Shown: piece after piece, positions 55,162 through 64,000 of the stretch
Layout: every line of letters starts with the position of its first letter
Position numbering within the stretch: the first letter of the stretch is position 1
DNA from: Rhodanobacter sp. B05
GTDB lineage: Bacteria; Pseudomonadota; Gammaproteobacteria; Xanthomonadales; Rhodanobacteraceae
Direction: 5' to 3'
NCBI RefSeq assembly: GCF_002001085.1
Contig: NZ_MUNU01000008.1
Location: 62,001-126,000 of the forward strand
Length of the DNA stretch: 64,000 nucleotides
Notes under the pieces: generated by a model
What the model saw: the letters and a program-made list of their open reading frames with translations, nothing else
What the model was told of the DNA's origin: nothing
The model's database searches: none
Translations under genes and position numbers: made by a program

Positions 55162-55334
55162 CGCGATCCTCACCCCTGCCTTTCGACACGGTGTGTACTT
55201 CAGGCACATACGCCGGCGCGCGGCGACTGGCATAAGGTCGGCATGAAAGGAACTTCACTGCCCATCGCTGGTCTTGCGTGCGTGCCGGGAGCATGCGCGT
55301 TGCGTCGCTCCGGCATTCCGCCATGGGTGTCCGC

Positions 55335-58300
55335 ATGAACATCTTCGCGCCGCTGATCCGGCGGCCCGCCGGTACGTCGCTGCTGGCTATCGGCCTGATC
55401 CTGGCCGGGCTGTGGGCGTACCTGTTGCTCGGTGTGGCCGCATTGCCGTCGCTGGATTTCCCCGGCGTCTACGTGGTGGCGAGCATGCCTGGCGCCAGCG
55501 CGCAGACCATGGCCAATACCGTGCTGGCCCCGCTGGAACGGCACCTGGGCCGGATCCCCGGCATCGACGACATGTACGGCAACGCCAGCGAGGGCCAGGC
55601 CTCGGTGGGCGTGCGTTTCAACTTCAGCCGCACCGCCGACAGCGCCGCGCGCGACGTGCAGGCGGCGATCAATGCGGCGGCGATCGACCTGCCTTCGGGC
55701 ATGCCCGCGCCACCGCAGTACTTCAAGTTCGATACCTCGCAGATCCCGATCCTGTTCATCACGCTGACCTCGAAGGGGATGCCGCAGGACAAGCTGTTCG
55801 ACCTCGCCGACACCCTACTCAAGCCCGCGGTGGCGCAGATCGACGGCGTGGCCCAGGTGCAGGTGTTCGGCGGCACCCCGCACGCGGTGCGCATCGATCT
55901 GGACAACCACGCGCTGGCGGCCAAGGGACTCACCGCGAACGATGTGGCGAATGCCTTGCGCGCGGCCAACGTCAACTCGCCGCAGGGCATCCTCAGCAAC
56001 GGCCACACCCAGATGACGGTGAGCGCCAACGACGGCCTGCGCGAGCCGGCCGAGTTCGCGCAGCTGCTGATCGCCGAACGCAACGGCGCGCCGGTGCGCC
56101 TGTCCGACGTGGCCACCGTGTACTCGGGCCAGCAGGATCAGTACCAGGCGGCCTGGTTCAACGGCTCGCGCACGGTCGGCCTGCAGATCACCAAGCGGCC
56201 GGAGGCGAACGCGGTGGCCACGGTGGCGGCGATCCGCGCGCGCCTGCCGCAACTGGCCGCCTCGCTGCCGTCCAACGTGGCGATGATGCCGGTGTTCGAC
56301 CTCACCCAGACCACCCAGTCGGCGCTGCACGAGGTCAAGGTCGCGCTGCTGATCTCGATCGTCATGGTGGCGCTGGTGATGCTGGTGTTCCTGCGCCGGC
56401 TGCGGCCGACCCTGATCGCCATGCTCAGCGTGCCGCTGTCGCTGGCCGGCGCCTTCGTGGTGATGTGGATGCTCGGCTACACGCTGAATACCTTGTCGCT
56501 GGTGGCGCTGGTGCTGTGCATCGGCTTCGTGGTCGACGACGCGATCGTGGTGATCGAGAACATCGTGCGGCACATGGAACAGGGCATGGCGCCGCTGCAG
56601 GCGGCCTTGACCGGCGTGCGCGAGATCGGCTTCACCGTGGTCTCGATCACCTTGTCGCTGGTGGCGGTGTTCGCGCCGCTGCTGTTCGGCAACAACATGT
56701 TGATCATGTTGCTGCGCGAGTTCTCGGTGACGCTGACCGCCGCGGTGGTGATCTCGGCGATCGTCTCGCTCACCCTCACCCCGGCGCTGTGCGGCCACCT
56801 GCTCAAGCACGAGCCGCAACCGCCGCGTCCGCCGGGGCGCATCGAACGGGCGGTGGAGCGTTTCGACCGCGGCCTGCTGCACCGCTACGAGCAGGCGCTG
56901 GACTGGGCCATGCGCCATCGCCGCATCATGCGCTGGCAACCGCTGCTGCTGCTCCTGCTGACCTTCGCGCTGGGCGCGGCGGTGGTGAAGACGGCCGGCG
57001 GCACCTTCATGCCGGACGAGGACACCGGCCAGTTGCAGGTCGACATCGAAGCCGATGCGAATATCTCGCCGACCGTGATGGCGGCGCGTGCGCAGCAGGT
57101 CGAGAAGATCATGCAGGCCGATCCGGCCGTGGTCGACCAGTTGACTCTGTTGGGCGGCAATGGCGGTGACGGTGGCGCCGTGGGCAACAATGCACGGATG
57201 TTCGTCGACCTGAAGCCGCGCGGCCACGGGCCCGGCGAGCGGCCGCAGAACATCAAGGCGGTGATCGAGCGCCTGTCGAAGCAATACGACCGCTTGCCCG
57301 ACGTCAAGGTCTCGGTAAGCGCCTCGCAGTTCCTCGGCGGCGGTGGCAGCGGCGACAACGGCGGCCAGTACGAATTCCAGCTCACCAGCACCAGCGGCGG
57401 CGACCTGCAGCCGTGGGCGCTGAAGATGGTGCGCCAGCTGCGCACGATCAAGGAAATCCGCGACGTCAGCAGCCCGTTCGACCAGGTCGGCAAGGAGCAG
57501 CAACTGCATGTCGATCGCGAGGCCGCCGCGCGCCTGCACGTCAACATGGGCGCGATCGACACCGCGCTGTTCAGTGCGTTCGGCCAGCGCCAGGTGTCGC
57601 AGATCTATTCCGACATCAACCAGTACGCGGTGGTGCTCAACAGCAGCCCGGACGAGAATCTCAGCCCGCAATCGCTGCTCGGCATCCGCGTGCGCAGCGA
57701 CCTGGGCCAGATGATCCCGCTGTCCGCGCTGGCGACGATGGAGCCGGCCACCAGCCCGTTGCGCGTGCGCCATCACAACCAGCTGCAGGCCGTCACGATC
57801 AGCTACAACCTGGCCAAGGACGTGCCGCAGGATCGCGGCATTGCGCTGGTCGACCAGGCGGCCTACGCGGTGAACCTGCCGCCCGGCGTCAAGGTGGAAT
57901 ACACCGGTGCCAACCAGCGCCTGCAGCAGGCACAGTCCAACGGCATGGTGTTGCTGTTGGGTTCGATCCTGGCGATGTACATCGTGCTCGGCATCCTCTA
58001 CGAGAGCCTCGGCCATCCGTTGACCATCCTCTCCACCCTGCCCGCCGCCGGTGCCGGCGCCTTCCTGGCCATGCTGGTCACCCAGACCCAGCTTTCGCTG
58101 ATGGCGATCATCGCGATCCTGATGCTGATCGGCATCGTCAAGAAGAACGCGATCCTGATGGTCGATTTCGCCCTGGTGCGGGAACGCGAACACGGCATGT
58201 CCGCCCCGGACGCGATCCGCGAGGCGGCGCTGGTGCGCTTCCGCCCGATCACCATGACCACCCTGGTGGCGATGGGTGCGGCGCTGCCGCTGGCGATCGG

Positions 58301-58505
58301 CTTCGGCATCGGTTCGGAAATGCGCCAGCCGCTCGGCATCGCCATCGTCGGCGGCCTGCTGGTGTCACAACTCCTGACCTTGCTCAGCACCCCGGCGATC
58401 TACCTGTGGAACTACGACCGGAAGATTCGCAAGGCGGCACGCAAGCTGCGGCGGGCGGAGAAGAAGCGGCTGAAGGCGATCGGTCGCCCGCAGACGGCAT
58501 CCTGA
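55335..58505 (+). CDS. RND efflux permease, second of a tandem pair (MdtB/MdtC-like)
   Basis: 1056 aa from the ATG at 55335 (MNIFAPLIRRPAGTSLLAIG); in-frame codons back to 55278 are possible but extend poorly. The TM4 motif DDAIVVIENIVRH and the C-terminal KKNAILMVDFALV are as in the first permease. Differences are concentrated in the periplasmic loops, for example the Gly/Ser-rich loop GGGGSGDNGGQYEFQL. It is 173 bases after the first permease. It should need an adaptor encoded elsewhere. Confidence 0.94.
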   Translation: MNIFAPLIRRPAGTSLLAIGLILAGLWAYLLLGVAALPSLDFPGVYVVASMPGASAQTMANTVLAPLERHLGRIPGIDDMYGNASEGQASVGVRFNFSRTADSAARDVQAAINAAAIDLPSGMPAPPQYFKFDTSQIPILFITLTSKGMPQDKLFDLADTLLKPAVAQIDGVAQVQVFGGTPHAVRIDLDNHALAAKGLTANDVANALRAANVNSPQGILSNGHTQMTVSANDGLREPAEFAQLLIAERNGAPVRLSDVATVYSGQQDQYQAAWFNGSRTVGLQITKRPEANAVATVAAIRARLPQLAASLPSNVAMMPVFDLTQTTQSALHEVKVALLISIVMVALVMLVFLRRLRPTLIAMLSVPLSLAGAFVVMWMLGYTLNTLSLVALVLCIGFVVDDAIVVIENIVRHMEQGMAPLQAALTGVREIGFTVVSITLSLVAVFAPLLFGNNMLIMLLREFSVTLTAAVVISAIVSLTLTPALCGHLLKHEPQPPRPPGRIERAVERFDRGLLHRYEQALDWAMRHRRIMRWQPLLLLLLTFALGAAVVKTAGGTFMPDEDTGQLQVDIEADANISPTVMAARAQQVEKIMQADPAVVDQLTLLGGNGGDGGAVGNNARMFVDLKPRGHGPGERPQNIKAVIERLSKQYDRLPDVKVSVSASQFLGGGGSGDNGGQYEFQLTSTSGGDLQPWALKMVRQLRTIKEIRDVSSPFDQVGKEQQLHVDREAAARLHVNMGAIDTALFSAFGQRQVSQIYSDINQYAVVLNSSPDENLSPQSLLGIRVRSDLGQMIPLSALATMEPATSPLRVRHHNQLQAVTISYNLAKDVPQDRGIALVDQAAYAVNLPPGVKVEYTGANQRLQQAQSNGMVLLLGSILAMYIVLGILYESLGHPLTILSTLPAAGAGAFLAMLVTQTQLSLMAIIAILMLIGIVKKNAILMVDFALVREREHGMSAPDAIREAALVRFRPITMTTLVAMGAALPLAIGFGIGSEMRQPLGIAIVGGLLVSQLLTLLSTPAIYLWNYDRKIRKAARKLRRAEKKRLKAIGRPQTAS

Positions 58506-58598
58506 TCACGGTTCCGTCTGTCGTCACCGCTTTTTCAGCACGCTTCCGGTGACATTGGCCGCGACCGTGGTGCGATCTCCCTGCGCACCGGCAAAACC

Positions 58599-59885
58599 TC
58601 AGGCTGCCGCCTCCGCCCGCGCCGCGCCGATGCTGCGCAACGCCGGGTTGCCCATGCAGCTCAGCGCGATCGCGGTCAGCAGCAGGCCGGCGCCGGCGAA
58701 CAACGAGGTCAGCGAAATCACTTTCAGCAGGCTGCCGGCGATCGCCGCCGAGATCGGGCCCAGGCCCATGAAGGTGAACATCAGCACGCTCATGGTGCGG
58801 CCCATCATCTCCGGCGCCACCCGGCGCTGGATCCAGCTGATGATGGCGATCTGCGCGATGCCCGCGAGCACGCCGGTGCCGGCCAGCAGCACCGCGCCGG
58901 TGATCGTCGAGTGCACCAGCGCCAGCGTGGCCAGGGCCAACCCGGCGAGGCTGTCGATGGTGAGCACCATCAGGCCGAGCCGTCCACGCACGGTGCGGCT
59001 GGCGATACCCGACAGGAAACTGCCGAGCAGCATGCCGCCACCGTTGGCGGTCATCAGGATGCCCAGCGAGGCGGCGCCCAGATCCATCCGCGTATCTGCC
59101 AGCACCGGCAGGCCGACCTGCAGCGGGCCGCCGACGAAGACCGAGACCACCGCGGCGTAGAGGATGAAGGCGCGCAGCGGCAGGTCGGCCCAGATCATGC
59201 GCACGCCGCTGGCCACGTTGGACAGCACGCCGCCGACGACAGCCTTGGGATGGAAGTCGCTGTGGATGCGGATCAGCAGCAGCGAGCCCAGTGAAAACGC
59301 GAAGCTGATCGCGTCGATGCTGAACGCCAGCCCGAGCCCGCCGGCATCCTGCACCGCTTGCGGCTGCGCGCCATGCGCGCCGACGCTGATCACCACGCCG
59401 GCCAGCGCCGGGCCGATGAACATGCTGAGCTGGCGCATGCCCATCACCAGCGCATTGGCCGGCTGCAACTGATCCTTCGGCACCAGTTGCGGCAGGATCG
59501 CCGAACCTGCCGGGTACGCGAAGGCAGTCGACAGGCCGATACCCAGCGCGATGACGTACACCAGCCACATGTGGATATCGCCCAGCAGCACCAGCGCGGC
59601 GAGCAGGGCCACCAGCAGCGCGTTGGCCCCGCGCGCGGCGAGCAGCACGCGGCGCGGCGACAACCGGTCCACCACCGCGCCGCCGATCAGCATGAACAAC
59701 GCCCGCGGCAGCGCCATCGTGGCCAGCACCAGGCCCAGCGCCGCGGGGTTGCCGGTGAGCTTCAGCACCAGCCACGGCAACGCCACCAGGGTGAACTGAT
59801 CGCCCAGCATCGAGATCGTGCTGCCGCCGAACAGCAGGCGGAAGTTGTGGTTGGCGAAGACGGAGTCGCGGCGGGCATTCGGCAT
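58599..59885 (-). CDS. MFS exporter (DHA3/EntS-like)
   Basis: 428 aa with 12 predicted membrane helices in two halves joined by a loop near residue 210. The opening NHNFRLLFGGSTISMLGDQF is typical of the DHA3 (macrolide/siderophore exporter) branch, as is the loop 2-3 motif GGAVVDRLSPRRVLL. It probably exports a small hydrophobic compound. It is convergent with the RND pair and stands alone on the minus strand. Confidence 0.87.
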   Translation of the reverse strand: MPNARRDSVFANHNFRLLFGGSTISMLGDQFTLVALPWLVLKLTGNPAALGLVLATMALPRALFMLIGGAVVDRLSPRRVLLAARGANALLVALLAALVLLGDIHMWLVYVIALGIGLSTAFAYPAGSAILPQLVPKDQLQPANALVMGMRQLSMFIGPALAGVVISVGAHGAQPQAVQDAGGLGLAFSIDAISFAFSLGSLLLIRIHSDFHPKAVVGGVLSNVASGVRMIWADLPLRAFILYAAVVSVFVGGPLQVGLPVLADTRMDLGAASLGILMTANGGGMLLGSFLSGIASRTVRGRLGLMVLTIDSLAGLALATLALVHSTITGAVLLAGTGVLAGIAQIAIISWIQRRVAPEMMGRTMSVLMFTFMGLGPISAAIAGSLLKVISLTSLFAGAGLLLTAIALSCMGNPALRSIGAARAEAAA

Positions 59886-59970
59886 CGGTGTGGTCTCGGG
59901 GTGGCAGGCCGAAGTCGTGGCGTTCCGGCGTGAATGTCGTCAGGGGCGGGATGGCATGGTAGTGCCGAAC

Positions 59971-60558
59971 TCAGTCGGCCTGCGCGTTCCACGCGGTTGC
60001 GGCCAGTCGTCGAAGGTGATCGCGCACATCGACCGGCCACGCCGCGGTGAGTGCGGCGAAGCGTTCGCGCTCGCCGCGGTAAAAGGCCCGCGAGGCTTCT
60101 TCATAACCGACGAAGTTGCCGGTCATCGCCAGCATGAAGCGGTCCACCGCCTCGATCGCCAGCCGCGCGCGCTGCTTCGGTGTTGCATGCCGCGAAGCCT
60201 GCTCCACCAGCCGGCGCAACTCCGCCGAGGCGCCGCCGGATTGCCCGGCCAGCCAGTCCCAGTGACGTGGCAGCAGGGTGACCTCGCGCGCGATCACGCC
60301 AAGCTTCGGACGCCCCGGGCCACGACGGGCAGGCGCCGGGTCGGCAGGCAGCGGGGTCAGGCGCGCCTGTACCTCGGCCGGCGTGCCGCGCAGATCCAGC
60401 TCGAGCTGGCGGCTGCTTCGATCGTCGAAAATCAGGATCGGGCCCTGGGCGCCGGCGTCGATGGCTTGCCGAGTCGCCGCCGCCACGCCGGCAAGCTCGC
60501 CGGTGGCGAGCAGTCGGTGCCCGTCGAAGGCGCTGCACGTGGTCTCGGGGTTGGTCAT
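59971..60558 (-). CDS. DUF2239-family protein
   Basis: 195 aa. The opening (CSAFDGHRLLATGELAGVA, ILIFDDRSSRQLELDLRG) and the central GRPKLGVIAREVTLLPRHW and C-terminal RFMLAMTGNFVGYEEASRAF match the DUF2239 family, which is found in proteobacteria and has no known function. The GRPKLGVxxREVTLLPRHWxWL region looks like a ribbon-helix-helix or nucleic-acid-binding segment. It has a strong upstream promoter with two ACCCGGGT palindromes. Confidence 0.85.
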   Translation of the reverse strand: MTNPETTCSAFDGHRLLATGELAGVAAATRQAIDAGAQGPILIFDDRSSRQLELDLRGTPAEVQARLTPLPADPAPARRGPGRPKLGVIAREVTLLPRHWDWLAGQSGGASAELRRLVEQASRHATPKQRARLAIEAVDRFMLAMTGNFVGYEEASRAFYRGERERFAALTAAWPVDVRDHLRRLAATAWNAQAD

Positions 60559-60588
60559 GGAAACGGGCCGGGCACGGTGAGGTTGTGG

Positions 60589-60632
60589 ATATTACCCGGG
60601 TTAAACATACTGTCAATAGCACCCGGGTAATT
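60589..60632 (-). promoter_or_regulatory. Promoter of the DUF2239 gene with two ACCCGGGT dyads
   Basis: On the minus strand TTGACA (60611-60616) and TAATAT (60589-60594) are 16 bases apart, a near-consensus sigma-70 promoter. One 8-bp palindrome ACCCGGGT lies in the spacer (60594-60601) and a second just upstream of the -35 (60621-60628). Extended half-sites read ATTACCCGGGTTAA and CACCCGGGTAATT, so a dimeric repressor at each is likely. Confidence 0.75.
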
Positions 60633-60714
60633 CATGGCCGGAGCCAGCCAGAATTCGGCAGCGGCCGGCCAGCTTGGTATGGTTGGCGACCACCCCCGGA
60701 AGGAACTGCAGGTA

Positions 60715-62106
60715 ATGATCATGCGACTGCATCGCGTCACGCTGTTGGCCTCCCTGGTCCTGTTTGCCGCGACGCTCTCCCCGCCGGTGGTCGCCGCCAC
60801 CGAGTTGAGCATCCCGCCGATCCAGTATCACCAGCGCACGCTGCCGAACGGGCTGCAGGTGCTCAGCGTGGAGGACCATGCCAGCCCCAACGTGGCGGTG
60901 CAGATGTGGTACCACGTCGGCTCCAAGAACGACCCGCAGGGGCGCTCCGGCTTCGCGCACCTGTTTGAACACCTGATGTTCAAGAGCACCAGGCACATGC
61001 ACGCCGAGCAGTTCGACCGGCTGACCGAGGATGTTGGCGGCGCCAACAATGCTTCCACCGGCGACGACGTCACCAACTATTTCGAGATCGTGCCCAGCAA
61101 TCACCTGCGAACCCTGCTGTGGGCCGAGGCCGAGCGGCTGTCCAGCCTCAACGTGGACGAGAAGAACTTCAAGTCCGAGCGCGCGGTGGTGGAGGAGGAA
61201 TACCGCCAGAGCGTGCTGGCCCAGCCCTACGGCAAGCTGTTCAACGCGATCGACCCGCATTCGTACGCGGTGCATCCGTACCAGCGCCCCACGATCGGCA
61301 GCATTCCCGATCTGGAAGCGGCCTCGCTGCAGAACGTGATCGCGTTCCACGACACCTTCTACCGCCCCGACAACGCCACCCTGATCGTCGCCGGCGACTT
61401 CGACCCGCAGCAGCTCGACGCCTGGGTCGACGCGTATTTCGGCTGGATCCCGAAGCCGGCCACGCCGATCCCGCAGGTTACCGCGAAGGAACCGGTACGC
61501 AGGAAAGACATGCGCTACACCGTCACCGGCGAGACCGCGCCACTGCCGGCGGTGGCGATGACCTGGCTGATCCCGCCAGCCTCGGACAGTGCCGACCGCA
61601 TCCCGCTGCAGGTCGCGGCGGCCTTGCTGTCGAAGGGCGATTCCTCGCGGCTGTACCAGTCGCTGGTATATCGCCACCAGGTAGCCCAGGACATCGGTGC
61701 CGATGCCGACGCGCGGGTCGGGCCGGGCCTGTTCACGGTCTACGCGATCCTCGCCAGTGGGCACCAGCCGGCCGAAGCGGAGAAGCTGCTGAGCGAGGAG
61801 ATCATCTGGCTGGCGACGCAGCCGATCCCCGACGCCGAGCTGGACAAGGTCAAGACCCAGTTGCTCACCAGCGAACTGAAGCAGCGCCAGACCGCACAGG
61901 GCATTGCCTTCGCGCTGGGCCAGGCGAGCCTGATCGACGGCAACGTCGAGCATGTCAATGGCGACTTGCTCGCGTTGCAGCAGGTCAGTGCGAAGGACGT
62001 GCACCGGGTGCTGCAGAAGTACGTCACCGGCGCGAAAAAGGTCACCATCGATTACCTGCCGCAGGCCAAGGCCGCGCCGGCCACCGCCACGGGAGCAGCG
62101 AAATGA
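60715..62106 (+). CDS. M16-family zinc metallopeptidase, catalytic subunit
   Basis: 463 aa from the ATG at 60715 (an ATG at 60721 is also usable; GGAAGGAA lies upstream). A signal peptide of about 27 residues ends VVAA. The inverted zinc motif HxxEH is present in AHLFEHLMFKST, and the distal zinc Glu lies in RAVVEEEYRQS. Two M16 domains, about 45-200 and 210-440, complete the pitrilysin/insulinase-like half-clam. The product should be a periplasmic or secreted peptidase with its partner encoded next. Confidence 0.92.
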   Translation: MIMRLHRVTLLASLVLFAATLSPPVVAATELSIPPIQYHQRTLPNGLQVLSVEDHASPNVAVQMWYHVGSKNDPQGRSGFAHLFEHLMFKSTRHMHAEQFDRLTEDVGGANNASTGDDVTNYFEIVPSNHLRTLLWAEAERLSSLNVDEKNFKSERAVVEEEYRQSVLAQPYGKLFNAIDPHSYAVHPYQRPTIGSIPDLEAASLQNVIAFHDTFYRPDNATLIVAGDFDPQQLDAWVDAYFGWIPKPATPIPQVTAKEPVRRKDMRYTVTGETAPLPAVAMTWLIPPASDSADRIPLQVAAALLSKGDSSRLYQSLVYRHQVAQDIGADADARVGPGLFTVYAILASGHQPAEAEKLLSEEIIWLATQPIPDAELDKVKTQLLTSELKQRQTAQGIAFALGQASLIDGNVEHVNGDLLALQQVSAKDVHRVLQKYVTGAKKVTIDYLPQAKAAPATATGAAK

Positions 62107-63590
62107 GCCGCGTCCATCCACTTCGCCTGGCCGTCTTTACGGCCATCCTGTCTGTCTCCGGCAGCGTGCTGGCGGGCGTGCCCGCGGCCAGCAACTTCCC
62201 CGCCACGCCACCGGCTCCGGGCCCGGCCCCGCAGTTGAGCGTGCCGACGCCGGCCACCCAGCGCCTGGCCAACGGCCTCGAGGTGATCAGCGTGCGCCGC
62301 GCCGGCCTGCCGCTGGTGACCGCGCAGCTGGTGGTGCGCCGTGGTGGCGAGATGGATCCGCCCGGCTTGGCCGGGCTGGCCGATCTCACCGCCAACCTGC
62401 TGAGCAAGGGCGCGGCGGGCAAGACCGCGCCGCAGATCGCGGCCTCGGCCGAGGCGCTGGGCGGCTCGCTGGATGCGTCCGCCGGTTGGGACGAGAGCGC
62501 GGTCGGCATCACCGTGACCACGCCGAAACTGCCGCAGGCCCTGGGCCTGCTGGCCGCGGTGGTGCGCCAGCCGGATTTCAGCGCCGCCGAATTGCAGCGC
62601 GCCAAGGCGCAGGCGGTCGACGACCTGCGCCTGCAACTTAGCCGGCCCACCGCGCTGGCCGCGCTGGCGGCCAGCCGCGGCGTGTTCGGCGAGGGCGCCT
62701 ATGGCCACTCGCGCAACGGCACGCCGGACTCGATCGCACGCATCACGCGCGCCGACGTGCAGCACCTGCACGGCGAGTTGTACCGGCCGGACAACGCCAT
62801 CCTGATCCTCACCGGCGACATCAGCGCGGCGCAGGCGCAACAGCTGGCGCAGGCCAGCTTCGGTGACTGGCAGAAACCGGCCACGCCGCTGCCGCCGCGA
62901 CCGGCTGGCCGCACCGCCAGCGCGTTGCCGTCGATCCTGCTGATCGACCAGCACGGTGCCGGCCAGGCCGGCGTGGTTGCGGCCCACGCTGCACCACCGC
63001 GCAACGATGCGGACTACTACGTTGGCACCGTGGCCAATGCAGTGCTCGGCGGTTCGTACTCGGCGCGATTGAACGAGGAGATCCGGATCAAGCGCGGCCT
63101 GTCCTATGGCGCCAGCAGCCGGCTGCAGTCGTTCGGCGATGCCGGCATCTGGCTGGCTTCGGCGCAGACCAAGAATCCGTCGGCGCCGCAGTTGGTCGAG
63201 CTGATGCTCGGCCAGTTCAAGCTGCTCGGCAGCACGCGGGTGTCCGCCGACGAACTGGCCGCGCGCAAGGCGACCCTGATCGGCGGCTACGGCCGCAGCC
63301 TGGAAACCACGGCGGGGCTGGCCAACCAGGTCGCCGGGCTGGCGATCTACGGCGTCAGGCTGGACGAGATCGGCAAGTACATCGCGCGGGTGCAGGCGGT
63401 CACGCCGAAGCAGATCGAGAAGTACGCACGCAAGCACCTGGATGGCGACGACAGCCACGTGGTGGTGGTGGGCGATGCGGCGCAATTCGGTGCGGCGATC
63501 CGCCAGCAACACCCCAAGGCAGTGCTGCTGGAATCCACCGCGCTGGATCTGGACAGCCCCAGCCTGCAGGGGCCGCCGGCCAGCCGATAA
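62103..63590 (+). CDS. M16-family peptidase-like protein, non-catalytic subunit
   Basis: 495 aa. The ATG at 62103 overlaps the stop of the catalytic subunit (ATGA), so they are coupled. The signal peptide is about 24 residues (LAVFTAILSVSGSVLAG). The position of the zinc motif reads GLAGLADLTANLL, so HxxEH is lost and this half is non-catalytic. The C-terminal R/Y pair region (IRIKRGLSYGASS), which helps substrate binding in such partners, is kept. M16B enzymes often work as such heterodimers. Confidence 0.92.
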   Translation: MSRVHPLRLAVFTAILSVSGSVLAGVPAASNFPATPPAPGPAPQLSVPTPATQRLANGLEVISVRRAGLPLVTAQLVVRRGGEMDPPGLAGLADLTANLLSKGAAGKTAPQIAASAEALGGSLDASAGWDESAVGITVTTPKLPQALGLLAAVVRQPDFSAAELQRAKAQAVDDLRLQLSRPTALAALAASRGVFGEGAYGHSRNGTPDSIARITRADVQHLHGELYRPDNAILILTGDISAAQAQQLAQASFGDWQKPATPLPPRPAGRTASALPSILLIDQHGAGQAGVVAAHAAPPRNDADYYVGTVANAVLGGSYSARLNEEIRIKRGLSYGASSRLQSFGDAGIWLASAQTKNPSAPQLVELMLGQFKLLGSTRVSADELAARKATLIGGYGRSLETTAGLANQVAGLAIYGVRLDEIGKYIARVQAVTPKQIEKYARKHLDGDDSHVVVVGDAAQFGAAIRQQHPKAVLLESTALDLDSPSLQGPPASR

Positions 63591-63608
63591 GCCGTTGCAC
63601 GAAATCTC

Positions 63609-63642
63609 CCCGAAAACCCCGGCTTCGGCCCGGGTTTTCGGG
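63609..63642 (+). terminator. Intrinsic terminator after the M16 pair
   Basis: Arms CCCGAAAACCC and GGGTTTTCGGG are perfect complements around a GC-rich TTCG loop, starting 18 bases after the stop. The 3' side has no U tract beyond the TTTT within the arm, so it may be bidirectional or need Rho. Confidence 0.7.
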
Positions 63643-63726
63643 CGGGGGCGGGAAAGCATCGCGCGCGGTGCAGGCTCTACCTTTGGGTCCTTGGCGAGGC
63701 CGGACGATCCGGCGCGAAGAAGTCCC

Positions 63727-63755
63727 TTGGATTCACTTCGGTGTGACGCTATTTA
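63727..63755 (+). promoter_or_regulatory. Promoter of the secreted-protein gene at the right edge
   Basis: TTGGAT at 63727-63732 and TATTTA at 63750-63755, spaced by 17 bases, fit a sigma-70 promoter 44 bases upstream of the next ATG. Confidence 0.55.
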
Positions 63756-63799
63756 GTGGACCATTCCGTTCATTAATACCCCACTGAACCGAGGTACCC

Positions 63800-64000
63800 A
63801 TGCGCTTCCCTGCCAAAGCCCACCTTGTTGCCGTGGCGCTCGCGCTCCTGCCGGCGGCCTTTCCTGCCCACGCCGTCCATGTACAGATCGAGGCTGGACC
63901 CAGCTACATGGACCGCTACGCCACCGACGCGATCTTCGTCGAGGGCGTGTTCGATGCCCATCGGATCGGCGACAGCCGCTGGAGCTGGTCGCCGGATGTC
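63800..64000 (+). CDS. Secreted/outer-membrane protein, N-terminal part only
   Basis: 67 codons before the window ends, no stop. A clear signal peptide (AKAHLVAVALALLPAAFPAHA) is followed by VHVQIEAGPSYMDRYATDAI and a Trp-rich strand. The alternating pattern suggests an outer-membrane beta-barrel such as an acyloxyacyl hydrolase or PagL-type protein, but this is a guess from a short fragment. Confidence 0.6.
   Translation, partial: MRFPAKAHLVAVALALLPAAFPAHAVHVQIEAGPSYMDRYATDAIFVEGVFDAHRIGDSRWSWSPDV

Overview
The window looks like part of a high-GC gammaproteobacterial chromosome, most likely Xanthomonadales (Xanthomonadaceae or Rhodanobacteraceae). The signs are a clustered Entner-Doudoroff operon (zwf-pgl-edd-eda), a FadI-type thiolase, a cobalamin-riboswitch TonB receptor, a pair of tandem RND pumps, and a chromosomal integron whose integrase and attC sites are of the environmental/xanthomonad kind. 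This placement is an inference from gene content; no rRNA or tRNA gene is present to confirm it.

Layout. 1-6,000: a tripartite RND efflux operon on the minus strand (outer-membrane factor, adaptor, pump; the pump runs off the left edge). 6,000-12,350: a thiolase with a small TonB-like gene, an unrecognised protein, a PAS-GGDEF-EAL c-di-GMP protein and a GNAT acetyltransferase. 12,500-21,150: one very large gene for a cyclic beta-glucan synthase (NdvB/ChvB type). 21,199-28,450: a chromosomal integron with a minus-strand integrase, an attI site and eleven cassettes separated by nearly identical attC sites of about 57 bp. An IS3-family element has landed inside attC7, and the last attC (attC11) has decayed so that an acetyltransferase and a SnoaL-like protein are now one ORF. 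28,900-29,900: relics, including a GFA-family gene broken by a 14-bp tandem duplication. 29,919-36,508: a translationally coupled sugar-phosphate cluster (zwf1, HAD phosphatase, tal, pgi, pgm), followed by cytochrome b561, a VIT-family protein and tkt. 40,468-45,549: the Entner-Doudoroff operon on the minus strand, with unusual hairpin repeats in its gaps. 45,776-48,863: an amino-sugar operon (GntR regulator, SIS-domain deaminase, nagA). 48,915-49,490: a HigBA-like toxin-antitoxin pair with a palindromic operator. 49,650-58,505: cobalamin riboswitch, BtuB-like receptor and two tandem RND permeases without an adaptor. 58,599-63,590: an MFS exporter, a DUF2239 gene with a palindromic promoter, and a pair of M16 zinc-peptidase-like genes. 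The last 200 bases open a secreted-protein gene.

How the genes work together. The two zwf copies, pgl, edd, eda, tal, tkt, pgi and pgm make this a central carbohydrate region covering the Entner-Doudoroff route and the non-oxidative pentose phosphate pathway, with amino-sugar entry through nagB-II/nagA. The integron is the accessory island. Its cassettes are visibly lower in GC than the flanks, mostly encode small proteins without clear functions, and include three candidates related to conflict or defence: an Imm50-like protein, a PD-(D/E)XK nuclease-like protein and a protein whose C-terminal half resembles AbiTii-type abortive-infection proteins. These three assignments come from motif reading only.
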